64,000 nt of DNA from Thermocatellispora tengchongensis. Its GTDB lineage: Bacteria > Actinomycetota > Actinomycetes > Streptosporangiales > Streptosporangiaceae. Numbering within the stretch: the stretch's first letter is position 1; each line of letters begins with the position of its first letter. The notes beneath the pieces were generated by a model. The model did not search any database. It was not told where the DNA came from and saw only the letters and a program-made list of their open reading frames with translations. Below, in pieces: positions 56,946-64,000 of this stretch. Where the stretch lies: contig NZ_JACHGN010000012.1 in assembly GCF_014202315.1 (NCBI RefSeq), positions 297,413 through 361,412 on the forward strand, written 5' to 3'. The translations under genes and the position numbers were made by a program.

Positions 56946-57584
56946 TCCGGAGCCGGAACCGGGGCCAGGGCCGGGTGGGTGGGCGGCGATCGAGGTGACG
57001 AGGGTGTCCACGTAGGAGGCCGACAGAGCCACCAGGTCCACTTCCTCCGGGTCCAGCAGCCACAGCAACTGCGCACCCTCCATGAAGGCCACGATCTCCC
57101 GGGCCTTCATGTCGGGGTCGAGGCCGGCGTCCAGCTCGCCCGCGCGTACGCCCTCGCGTAGCAACTCGGCCAGATGGAAGCGGAGCAGTCGGCTGCGCCG
57201 TCTGAAGGTGTGGTGCAGAGGCGCGTCGGAGGCGAGGTTCTCCACCTCCAGCACGGTGTAGAGGGAGGCCGTGGCCGGGTCGGCCACCGTGTGCTCCGCG
57301 TCACGGACGATGGCGCGCAGCGAGGCCAGCGTGTCGCGGCTCTGGTAGCCCGTGAGCCGCCGCAGCGCCCGCTCGTCCAGCTCCGCCAGCACGGCCTCCA
57401 GCAGCTTCTCCTTGCTCCCGAAGTGGTGCACGACGGCGGGAGCGGTCACACCCGCCTGCTCGGCCACCGCGGCGATGCCGGTGTTGCGGTAGCCGCGGCG
57501 GGAGAACAGGTCGATCGCGGCCTCGATGATCGCCCGCCTCCGCTCGACACCGCGCCGCTGCACCTGCCCCTTGACACCCGCCAC
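56904..57584 (-). CDS. TetR-family transcriptional regulator
   Basis: 226 residues. The DNA-binding domain (about 12-60) includes AIIEAAIDLFSRRGYRNTGI and AVVHHFGSKEKLLEAVLAEL. The ligand domain is helical. The last 25 residues are PGPGPGSGSGTGGDSGSGSG, a Gly/Ser/Pro tail encoded by the adjacent repeat family, probably an extension not needed for function. GTG 57584. No obvious target operon; S12 lies upstream on the same strand with an 86-nt gap. Confidence 0.88.
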   Translation of the reverse strand: MAGVKGQVQRRGVERRRAIIEAAIDLFSRRGYRNTGIAAVAEQAGVTAPAVVHHFGSKEKLLEAVLAELDERALRRLTGYQSRDTLASLRAIVRDAEHTVADPATASLYTVLEVENLASDAPLHHTFRRRSRLLRFHLAELLREGVRAGELDAGLDPDMKAREIVAFMEGAQLLWLLDPEEVDLVALSASYVDTLVTSIAAHPPGPGPGSGSGTGGDSGSGSGPTS

Positions 57585-57670
57585 GCAGCGAAGCTTAATG
57601 GCGGGCCCTCACCACTCCGCGCGCCGGTGCGGCCCGCACCGCAATAAAGCTGAATACTCATACAGGATTT

Positions 57671-58039
<369 letters not shown>

Positions 58040-58239
58040 CTGCACTCCCTTTTTCCTGAACGGATGCTCAGGTTAACGACCACCCCACCCACCGCGCCAC
58101 GGATTTTCCCGTCACGGGCACGGCCCCGTTCGCCGCGCGTTCACATCGTCCCGGCCAAGGTGGGGCGAGCGGTGTGGGTGTAGTGGTGGCAGTGGTAGTG
58201 GGCAGCGGCGGCACCCTGGGACGCGGTGATGCGCCCTGG

Positions 58240-58860
58240 CTCGGCTCGGGCATGCTCGCCGCGCCACGGCCCCGGCTCCGGCATGCTGCCCGCGCCACGG
58301 CCCCGGCTCGGGCATGCTGCAGGCATCCTGCCGCGCTACAGCCACGGGCCAGGCATGCTGCGGTCCCACCGCCCCAGCCCAGGTGTGGTGGGTACGCAAC
58401 GGCCCCGGCCGGGGCGTGCTGGCGGCCACGGCGCGCCCCGGCCCCGAGTCCCGGCCCGGGCGCGCTGCCGCGCCACGGCCATGGCCGCGGCGTGGTGGTG
58501 CGCCCCAGCCCCAGCCCCAGCCCCAGCGCCAGCCCCAGACATGCTGCCGCGGCACAACCCGACCCCGGACATCCTGCCGCGCCACGGCCACGGCCACGGC
58601 CACGGCCACGGCATGGTAGTGCGCCACAGCCCCAGCCCGCGCATGCCGCCGCGCCAAGGCCACGGCCCCGGCATGCCGCCGCCCCACAACCCGACCCGGA
58701 CATCCTGCCGCGCCACAGCCACGGCCTGGGCGTGCCACCGCACCACAACCCCGCCGCGCCACACCCCCGGCCCCGGCATGCCACCGCACCACAACCCCGG
58801 CCTCGGCATGGTGGCGCGCCGCGGCCCACGTACCCCATGCCCGGACATGCTGACCCCGCA
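58240..58860. repeat. Dense degenerate repeat with GCATGC core
   Basis: About twenty imperfect units of roughly 30 bp, typically GGCATGC-TGCCGCGCCACGGCCCC, with GCATGC/GCATGCC as the recurrent core and a CCAGCC/GGCCAC filler, including runs of CCACGG (58580-58610) and CCCAGC (58504-58540). Spacing is irregular. Both strands are open for long distances, but no frame has family character. The rest of 58046-59159 is also without a recognisable gene; a helix-like minus-strand peptide near 59070-59139 may be a fragment. Confidence 0.75.
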
Positions 58861-59159
58861 GCGGCAGGCCCTGGAGCGGGACGATGGTGGCGCCGGACGA
58901 GCAGCCCGAGTGCGACCATCGGCCACGACGTCGGCGGCCGTGCGGTTATGCAGGCGCGCTTGCGGGCCGGCGCGATCCGGTCGGGGAGCGGAAGGGTGGG
59001 AGACGGATGCACCGGGCCGTGTGGGGCCAGCACGGCGCGGTCGGGCGGGCCACCGTCCACCCGTACGCCGCGGCAGCGCCGCGAAGTCGTTGGTGTCCTC
59101 TACCAGGGCGGCGCCGAGCGCCTTGACGGCCGCGTCCAACCAGCACCGTCGTTGAGCGG

Positions 59160-59612
59160 TTACGCCGGGCCCCGTGGGGGCGGCACGGGCTCCTCTGGAG
59201 CAGGGGTGGGAGGGGTGTGGGGAAGCCGCTCCCTGTGTCGTGGGCGGTCGATGCTCGTGGGCTCAGTGGGCCGCCACTTGGTGGGGCGTGGGGGCGGGCC
59301 TCGCTCGATGAGGTGTGCGGTGGTGGCTTCGACGGCGTACGTGCTGGTCTTGCCGCCGGCCGCGGTGAAGAATCTGCGGCGCAGCGATCCCGCCACCTCC
59401 ACCACGTCGCCTGGGCGCCACTGGCACACCGAGGCCGCCAGTTCGTCCTCGAACGTGATGCACTCGATGGTGTCGACGGGGGCGGTCTCGCCGGGCCGGC
59501 GTGGGCGGCGTACCACGACCAGCCAGGTCGTCAGGGTGTTGCCGCTGGCCAGCGGCTTCTGGACCGGCGGCCTGGACACGCGGCCGGTCAAGGTGATCTC
59601 GTTGCGGTCCAT
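59160..59612 (-). CDS. ssb: Accessory single-stranded DNA-binding protein
   Basis: 150 residues with an OB fold at about 1-105 (NEITLTGRVSRPPVQKPLAS, TWLVVVRRPR, CQWRPGDVVEVAGSLRRRFF). The C-terminus is Pro/Glu-rich and lacks the acidic D-D-x-P-F tip that canonical SSB uses to recruit repair proteins. This matches SsbB-type paralogues in Streptomyces, linked to chromosome segregation in sporulating hyphae, so an accessory role is more likely than the essential SSB. Confidence 0.85.
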   Translation of the reverse strand: MDRNEITLTGRVSRPPVQKPLASGNTLTTWLVVVRRPRRPGETAPVDTIECITFEDELAASVCQWRPGDVVEVAGSLRRRFFTAAGGKTSTYAVEATTAHLIERGPPPRPTKWRPTEPTSIDRPRHRERLPHTPPTPAPEEPVPPPRGPA

Positions 59613-59731
59613 CTCGGGCTCCTTCCACGGCCGGTTCCTGCCTTGGGGAGGCCCAGTCTTTACGATGTGAGCTGTGCCGGGATGGCCCGAACGCCGTTCT
59701 GGGGATGACCGCGACAGCGGAGAGGTGACCT

Positions 59732-60661
59732 GTGGACAACATCACCGCCCTCGGCGGCGACGTGTACGAGATCGACACTCGCATGGCGGGCTACTCCGGC
59801 ATCACCGCCGGATACCTGATCCTCGGCGATCGACCGTGCCTTGTGGAGACCGGTACGTCCACCTCCGCCCCGGTCGTGCGCGACGCGCTCGCCTCGCTCG
59901 GGGTCGGCCCCGACGACCTCGCGACGGTGGTGGTCACCCACATCCATCTCGACCACGCGGGCGGCGTGGGGGACATCGCGCGATACTTCCCCTCGGCCGA
60001 GGTCGTCGTCCACGAGAAGGGCGCCCGCCACCTCGCCGACCCCTCCCGGCTCATGGCCAGCGCCAAAATGGTCTGGGGCGACCAGCTCGACACCCTGTTC
60101 GGCGCCCTCTCCCCCACCGAGGCCGCCCGCATCCGCGCCCTGGGCGACACCGGGGTCGTCGATCTCGGCAACGGGCGTACCCTGAGCAGCCACTACTCCC
60201 CAGGTCACGCCAAGCACCACGTGGGCCTGATCGACTCGGCCACCGGCGACCTGTACGTCGGCGACGCCGCCGGAGTGTACCTCCCGCAGACCGGCGACCT
60301 CCGTCCCGCCACCCCGCCCCCGGACTTCGACCTGCAGACGGCCCTCGACTCGATCGCCCTGTTCGAGGCGCTGGGTCCGCAACGGCTGCTGTTCAGCCAC
60401 TACGGCCCGGTCACCGACGTACGCGCCACGCTGGAGCGATCCGCCGAGGAGCTGCGCGTCTGGGTGGACCTCACCAAGCAGGCGCACTCCCAGGGCATGG
60501 ACCTCGACCACGCGGTCGCCATGGTCAGGGAACGCACGCGCGAGCGCTACGCCGCCCTGAGCAGCGACGCCCCCGACGCCGCGGAGCGGTTCGAGCTGCT
60601 CAGCGGCGCGCCGTCCAATGTCGCGGGGATCATGCACTGGCTGGACCGGGCCAAGCCCTGA
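59732..60661 (+). CDS. Metallo-beta-lactamase-fold hydrolase
   Basis: 309 residues. Zinc site: THIHLDHAGG near residue 70, HYSPGHAKHHVGL, VGDAAGVYLP and FSHYGPVTD, i.e. the full set of His/Asp ligands. An extra helical C-terminal region (about 230-309, VRATLERSAEELRVWVDLTK) follows, as in a subgroup common in actinomycetes. No signal peptide. GTG 59732. Stands alone, divergent from ssb; substrate unknown. Confidence 0.87.
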   Translation: MDNITALGGDVYEIDTRMAGYSGITAGYLILGDRPCLVETGTSTSAPVVRDALASLGVGPDDLATVVVTHIHLDHAGGVGDIARYFPSAEVVVHEKGARHLADPSRLMASAKMVWGDQLDTLFGALSPTEAARIRALGDTGVVDLGNGRTLSSHYSPGHAKHHVGLIDSATGDLYVGDAAGVYLPQTGDLRPATPPPDFDLQTALDSIALFEALGPQRLLFSHYGPVTDVRATLERSAEELRVWVDLTKQAHSQGMDLDHAVAMVRERTRERYAALSSDAPDAAERFELLSGAPSNVAGIMHWLDRAKP

Positions 60662-60803
60662 TCCCGGCGGGCGTTCGGCAGCGAGCCGGGCTCGCGTCCG
60701 CGCCGCCAGGCCCACCCCCGGCAGGACGTGCCGCAACCGATCCGCCCCCGTCACCGGACATTCCGGCAGCGGGGGCGGGTCGTCTTCACCCGGGCGGCAG
60801 CGG

Positions 60804-63230
60804 TCAGTCCTCGCGGCGCTGCTCGGCGGCCCCGGGGGTCGCGTCGTCGGTGACGGCCTTGTCGTCGGAGGTGGCGTCGGAGTCGGACTTCTCCGGCTCG
60901 TCGCCGTCGCCGGGCTTGTCCTTCACCTCAATTTCGGCCTCGTCGTCGAGGTCATCGACGTCGGCCACGTCATCCACGTCATCCACGTCATCTACGTCGT
61001 CGAGGTTGTCCGGCTCATCGGAGTCATCCGGCTCATTCGACTCGGTCAGGCGGTAGTCCGGCTCGATGAACGCGGGCACGATGCCGACCACCTGGCCGAC
61101 CACCGCGGATGGGCGGTCCGCCGCCTGTTCCGCGCCGTCGTCGGCGGACTCGGTGTCCTCCGGGGTCGAGTCGCGGACGGGGCGGGCCGTCGTGGCGGTC
61201 TCGTACGCCTCCAGCTCGTCCTCGTCGTCCTCGTCGTACTCATCCTCGTCGTCCTCGTCGCCGAACTCGACCTCTTCGAGGTCGTCCTCACCCTCGATCT
61301 GGGCGTCGAGCTCCGCGAGGTCGTCGATGTCGTCGTCCGATTCGGGCAGCTCGACGACGACGTCCGACTCGGTGCGCGCGGCGGCGGCCTCCGGCTCCTC
61401 GCCGAAGTCCTCCTCGAAGTCCTCCTCCAGGTCCTCGATCGTCTCGCCGGTCAGTTCCGCGTACCTCTCGGCGGCGTCGGTCTCGCCCTCCTCGTCGAAG
61501 GCCATGGCGCGCTCGAACCATTCCACCGCCGCCTTCTGCTGCCCGGCGTCGGCCAGCGCGTCGGCGTACGCGAACGCAAGGCGCGCCGACCAGGGCCGGG
61601 GCCTCGGGTCGCGCAGTTCCGGCAGGCGCTGCAGGGTGATCACGGCGGCCTCGTGCTGGCCCAGGTCACGGCGGGCGCCCGACTCGACCATGGCCAGCTC
61701 GATGGCGCCGGCGCGGTCCAGCCGCTCGGCCTCACGGGAGCGTACGAGGTCCAGCGCCCGCTCGGGACGCCCGAGGCCGCGCTCGCAGTCGGCCATGATC
61801 GGCAGATAGGCGTCCGATCCGGTCATCCGGCGCGCCGCGCGCAGGTCGCCCAGTGCCTCGGCGTACTGGCCGGCGCGGTACGCCGTCACGCCCGCCGCCT
61901 CGCGCACGACGCCGATGCGGGCGGCGAAGCGCCGCGCCACCTTCGCGTGCTCGTACGCCTGCTCGGGGTCGTCCTCGGCCAGCGCCCGCTCCGCCGCCAC
62001 CAGGTGGCGGGCGATCAGGTCGGCGAGGTCGTTGGGCAGGGAGCGCAGCTCGTCGCGCACGTCCCGGTCCAGTTCCTCGGCGGTGATGTCCGGCGCGAGC
62101 GGAGGAAGCTGTTCGCGCGTACGCCGTTCGCCCTCGCGCTGCTCGTCGCGCGGCCCGCCGACGTACCTGCTGCGGGAGGGCGCGGGCGCGCGGTCGCCGC
62201 CCTGCTCCCGCCCGTACGGCCGGCGCTCCCGCCCCCCGTGGCCCGGACGGCCCCGGTCGTCACGGCCGCCGTACGGCCGGCCGCTGTCGCGCTCGCCGCC
62301 CCGCTGGCCGCGCTCACCACGCTCCACACGGTCGTCGCGCCGGAAACCCCGGTCGTCGCGGCGGAATCCGCGCGGGCCGCGCTCGTCGCGGTCGCGGTAG
62401 GCACGGGGGCCGCGCTCCTCCCGGGGTCCCTGGTAGTCGCGGCGGAAACCGCCCCGGTCGTCACGGTCGCGGTAGGTCCTGCCGCCCCGGTCGTCACGGT
62501 CGCGGTACGTCCTGCCGCCGCGATCGTCCCGGTCGCGGTACGTCCTGCCACCCCGGTCGTCGCGCGGCCGCCAGTCCTCGCGGCCCCCGCGCTCCTCCCT
62601 GCGGTACGAGCCCGGCCCGCGGTCGCCGCGGTCTGCGGGGCCGCCGCGCCGGAACCCGCGGTCGTCGCCGCGGAACGGACGGTCTTCGCGCCGGTAGGTG
62701 CGCTCCTCCCGGTAGCCGCGATCGTCACGGTAGGGGCGGTCGCCCCGGTACGGACGGTCGCCGCGGTCCTGCCGCTCGCCGCGCCGGTCGCGGTAGCCGC
62801 GGTCGTCGCGCGGGCCGCCGGAGTCACGCTGGTCACGCCGGAAGCCGCGGTCACCGCGGTCGTTCCAGCCGCCGCCCTCGCCCCGGTCACGGTAGCCGCC
62901 CCCGGCGCCACGCCTGTCGTCACGGTCGCGGTACTGTCCAGGCCCTCGGCGGTCGTTGCCGCCCGATCGCCACTCGCCGCCCTCGCGATCCGGTCGCCGG
63001 GCGCCCCGGTCCTCGTAGCGCCGTCCCCTGTCGTCCCCGCCGCGGTCGCCGCGTTCACGATCCCCGTACGCGCGTCCCGTACGGCGCTCGCCATAGCGGG
63101 GGCCGTCCCCCGGCCGGCCACGGCCACCCTCGTAGCCACCGCGCCCTGCCCGCTCGCCACCTGCGCCCGGCGCGCGGTTTCCGCCCTCATCACGCCGGCC
63201 CGCAGCCTCACGTCCGTTATCTCTGTTCAC
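60804..63230 (-). CDS. Three-part polyampholyte protein: Arg/Asp/Gly-rich disordered head, TPR core, acidic tail
   Basis: 808 residues. Residues 1 to about 365 are nearly all Arg, Asp, Gly, Glu, Tyr, with RDDRGYRDR-like repeats and three tandem GGRTYRDRDDR copies from 33-bp DNA repeats. Residues about 370-590 form TPR helices (RHLVAAERALAEDDPEQAYE, AGVTAYRAGQYAEALGDLRA, DALADAGQQKAAVEWFERAM). This core matches the Rv1691-type TPR protein. The last 210 are an Asp/Glu-rich tail (EEDFEEDFGEE, DDVDDVDDVDDV). No membrane segment. Likely an RNA- or nucleoid-associated disordered scaffold (inference from RGG-like composition). Starts at ATG 63230. Confidence 0.85.
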   Translation of the reverse strand: MNRDNGREAAGRRDEGGNRAPGAGGERAGRGGYEGGRGRPGDGPRYGERRTGRAYGDRERGDRGGDDRGRRYEDRGARRPDREGGEWRSGGNDRRGPGQYRDRDDRRGAGGGYRDRGEGGGWNDRGDRGFRRDQRDSGGPRDDRGYRDRRGERQDRGDRPYRGDRPYRDDRGYREERTYRREDRPFRGDDRGFRRGGPADRGDRGPGSYRREERGGREDWRPRDDRGGRTYRDRDDRGGRTYRDRDDRGGRTYRDRDDRGGFRRDYQGPREERGPRAYRDRDERGPRGFRRDDRGFRRDDRVERGERGQRGGERDSGRPYGGRDDRGRPGHGGRERRPYGREQGGDRAPAPSRSRYVGGPRDEQREGERRTREQLPPLAPDITAEELDRDVRDELRSLPNDLADLIARHLVAAERALAEDDPEQAYEHAKVARRFAARIGVVREAAGVTAYRAGQYAEALGDLRAARRMTGSDAYLPIMADCERGLGRPERALDLVRSREAERLDRAGAIELAMVESGARRDLGQHEAAVITLQRLPELRDPRPRPWSARLAFAYADALADAGQQKAAVEWFERAMAFDEEGETDAAERYAELTGETIEDLEEDFEEDFGEEPEAAAARTESDVVVELPESDDDIDDLAELDAQIEGEDDLEEVEFGDEDDEDEYDEDDEDELEAYETATTARPVRDSTPEDTESADDGAEQAADRPSAVVGQVVGIVPAFIEPDYRLTESNEPDDSDEPDNLDDVDDVDDVDDVADVDDLDDEAEIEVKDKPGDGDEPEKSDSDATSDDKAVTDDATPGAAEQRRED

Positions 63231-63355
63231 TTCTATCCATTTCGTTGGCTCACGCAGCGACTCGGCTGTGCCGTGCCGTCCCGCTTCAGGGACGGAGTTC
63301 GCTGTTCGGGCGGACTCGCCGGCCGCGGGTTGCGCCCCGTTTTCATCTTCTATCC

Positions 63356-63408
63356 GCCACCCCGCCCGGGTGGCCTGACGCGACGAAGGCCACCCGCGGT
63401 GGGGTGGC
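63356..63408. terminator. Strong hairpin between the PH-domain gene and the RDG/TPR gene
   Basis: Arms GCCACCCCGCCCGGGTGGCC (63356-63375) and GGCCACCCGCGGTGGGGTGGC (in two parts, 63388-63398 and 63399-63408) pair almost perfectly around a 12-nt loop. It lies 34 nt after the PH-domain gene stop on the minus strand. No T-tract. Confidence 0.65.
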
Positions 63409-63441
63409 CCGGCACCTCTAGCCTAGCAAGCACGCGAAACG

Positions 63442-63894
63442 CTACGAACCACTATCGTCCGGATGCGTCTTCGCCGCCCTGAGCCGACGCAGTTCGGCCG
63501 CGGCCTCGGTGCACGATTCACCGAGGGACGCCGAGCTCAGCACGTAGATCCGGTCGCCGGTGTCTATCTCCATGTGCTCCCAGCGGCGGCCATACCTGTG
63601 CTGCACGTCCACGGAGATGTGCTCCACCTTGTCCCAGTCGATCCACTCCATCCGGGAGAAACCGCGCACGACGCTGATCCCACGCCCGTCGGCGGCCAGC
63701 CGCACCGGCGCGACCAGATCGCGCGCGACCAGCACCCCGAGGCCGACCACCAGGACCGAGCACAGCATGACGGCCCTCAGATCGTCGATGTTCAGCACGA
63801 ACAGCACCAGGGCCACGGCCAGCCCGACCGCCTTCAGAGCCAGGACATCCCGGCGCACCCGCCATTGCCTGACATCGCCCACGCTCGCGTTCAC
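63442..63894 (-). CDS. Membrane-anchored bacterial PH-domain protein
   Basis: 150 residues. Two membrane helices (about 20-60: VGLAVALVLFVLNI and MLCSVLVVGLGVLVA) precede a small beta-rich domain (about 65-135: RLAADGRGISVVRGF, MEWIDWDKVEHISVDV, RIYVLSSASLGES) typical of the actinobacterial low-molecular-weight PH family (CFP-6-like). Function unknown. GTG 63894. Just downstream of the rRNA operon terminator on the same strand, so it needs its own promoter. Confidence 0.85.
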   Translation of the reverse strand: MNASVGDVRQWRVRRDVLALKAVGLAVALVLFVLNIDDLRAVMLCSVLVVGLGVLVARDLVAPVRLAADGRGISVVRGFSRMEWIDWDKVEHISVDVQHRYGRRWEHMEIDTGDRIYVLSSASLGESCTEAAAELRRLRAAKTHPDDSGS

Positions 63895-63931
63895 ACCATC
63901 ACGCTAGCGCGTATCCCGGCCCGGAAACACG

Positions 63932-63964
63932 AAAAGGGCCGCCCCTCACGGGGCGACCCTTTTT
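63932..63964. terminator. Bidirectional intrinsic terminator after the rRNA operon
   Basis: AAAAGGG-CCGCCCC-TCAC-GGGGCG-A-CCCTTTTT: a GC stem with A/T tracts on both sides. It immediately follows the 5S gene on the minus strand and could also stop plus-strand transcription. Confidence 0.9.
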
Positions 63965-63971
63965 CATAAAT

Positions 63972-64000
63972 TGTCCGGCGGTGACCTACTCTCCCACACC
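63972..64000 (-). rRNA. rrf: 5S ribosomal RNA, 3' end only
   Basis: Reverse complement of the last bases reads GGTGTGGGAGAGTAGGTCAC then CGCCGGACA, the conserved 3' arm of bacterial 5S rRNA. The gene runs off the right edge on the minus strand, so 23S and 16S are expected beyond. The exact 3' end is approximate. Confidence 0.93.

Noticed and set aside
58240..58860. CRISPR-like array
   Set aside because: Units vary in sequence and spacing, there are no unique spacers of constant length, and no cas genes are present.
63895..63931. tRNA gene next to the rRNA operon
   Set aside because: Only a short spacer is present between the terminator and the PH-domain gene; no cloverleaf-like sequence.

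Overview
This 64-kb window is chromosomal DNA from a very GC-rich actinomycete. The strongest clues are rbpA, whiA, a mycothiol-type maleylpyruvate isomerase, opcA next to zwf, and the steA/steB-recN-nadK-tlyA block that is syntenic with mycobacteria. Third-position GC is extreme, GTG and TTG starts are frequent, and many genes are coupled through GTGA overlaps. The gene set suits Streptosporangiales (Streptosporangium/Nonomuraea-like), but that placement is inference. Almost everything is core chromosome. I see no phage, insertion sequence, CRISPR array or tRNA.

Layout, left to right. (1) 0-3.4 kb: oxidative pentose phosphate operon zwf-opcA-pgl. (2) 3.4-7.6 kb: an adenosine-deaminase family gene, a coiled-coil protein, then a decayed stretch with a large inverted repeat, a frameshifted Clp-N-like gene, and a ThuA gene and a PQQ/cupredoxin gene that have both lost their 5' ends at one junction. 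(3) 7.6-13.1 kb: a compact shikimate/quinate catabolic island (dehydrogenase, two-domain 3-dehydroshikimate dehydratase, TetR regulator, MHS transporter, metallo-hydrolase) with the same 24-bp operator in front of both transcription units. (4) 13.1-20.9 kb: a beta-helix gene remnant, an ACT-GNAT acetyltransferase with a heptapeptide repeat, an FAD oxidoreductase, an amidohydrolase, and a response regulator with a frameshifted membrane partner. (5) 21-30 kb: the classic actinobacterial block uvrC-rapZ-yvcK-whiA-gap-pgk-tpiA-secG-rbpA, with a DasR-like operator before gap. (6) 30-33 kb: three tandem Rieske lipoproteins and about 1.5 kb of degenerate non-coding repeats. (7) 33-41.5 kb: uvrA, mycothiol isomerase and metallo-hydrolase, psd-pssA, and terC behind a probable manganese riboswitch. 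(8) 41.8-54.7 kb: envelope, division and DNA-repair genes (GT4, murJ, a MraY-like enzyme, steB, steA, recN, nadK, tlyA, a collagen-like protein, a HAD phosphatase, a TPR protein). (9) 54.8-64 kb: DUF1015, TetR, an isolated S12 gene, a tail-less SSB, a metallo-hydrolase, an unusual RDG-rich/TPR/acidic protein, a PH-domain protein, and the 3' end of a minus-strand 5S rRNA gene that marks an rrn operon beyond the right edge.

Two themes run through the window. First, many intergenic gaps carry unrelated minisatellite-like repeats, and some of these have spread into coding tails. Second, four otherwise conserved reading frames between 6 and 20 kb are each broken by one missing base, three of them in a G or C run; they may be real decay or homopolymer sequencing errors.
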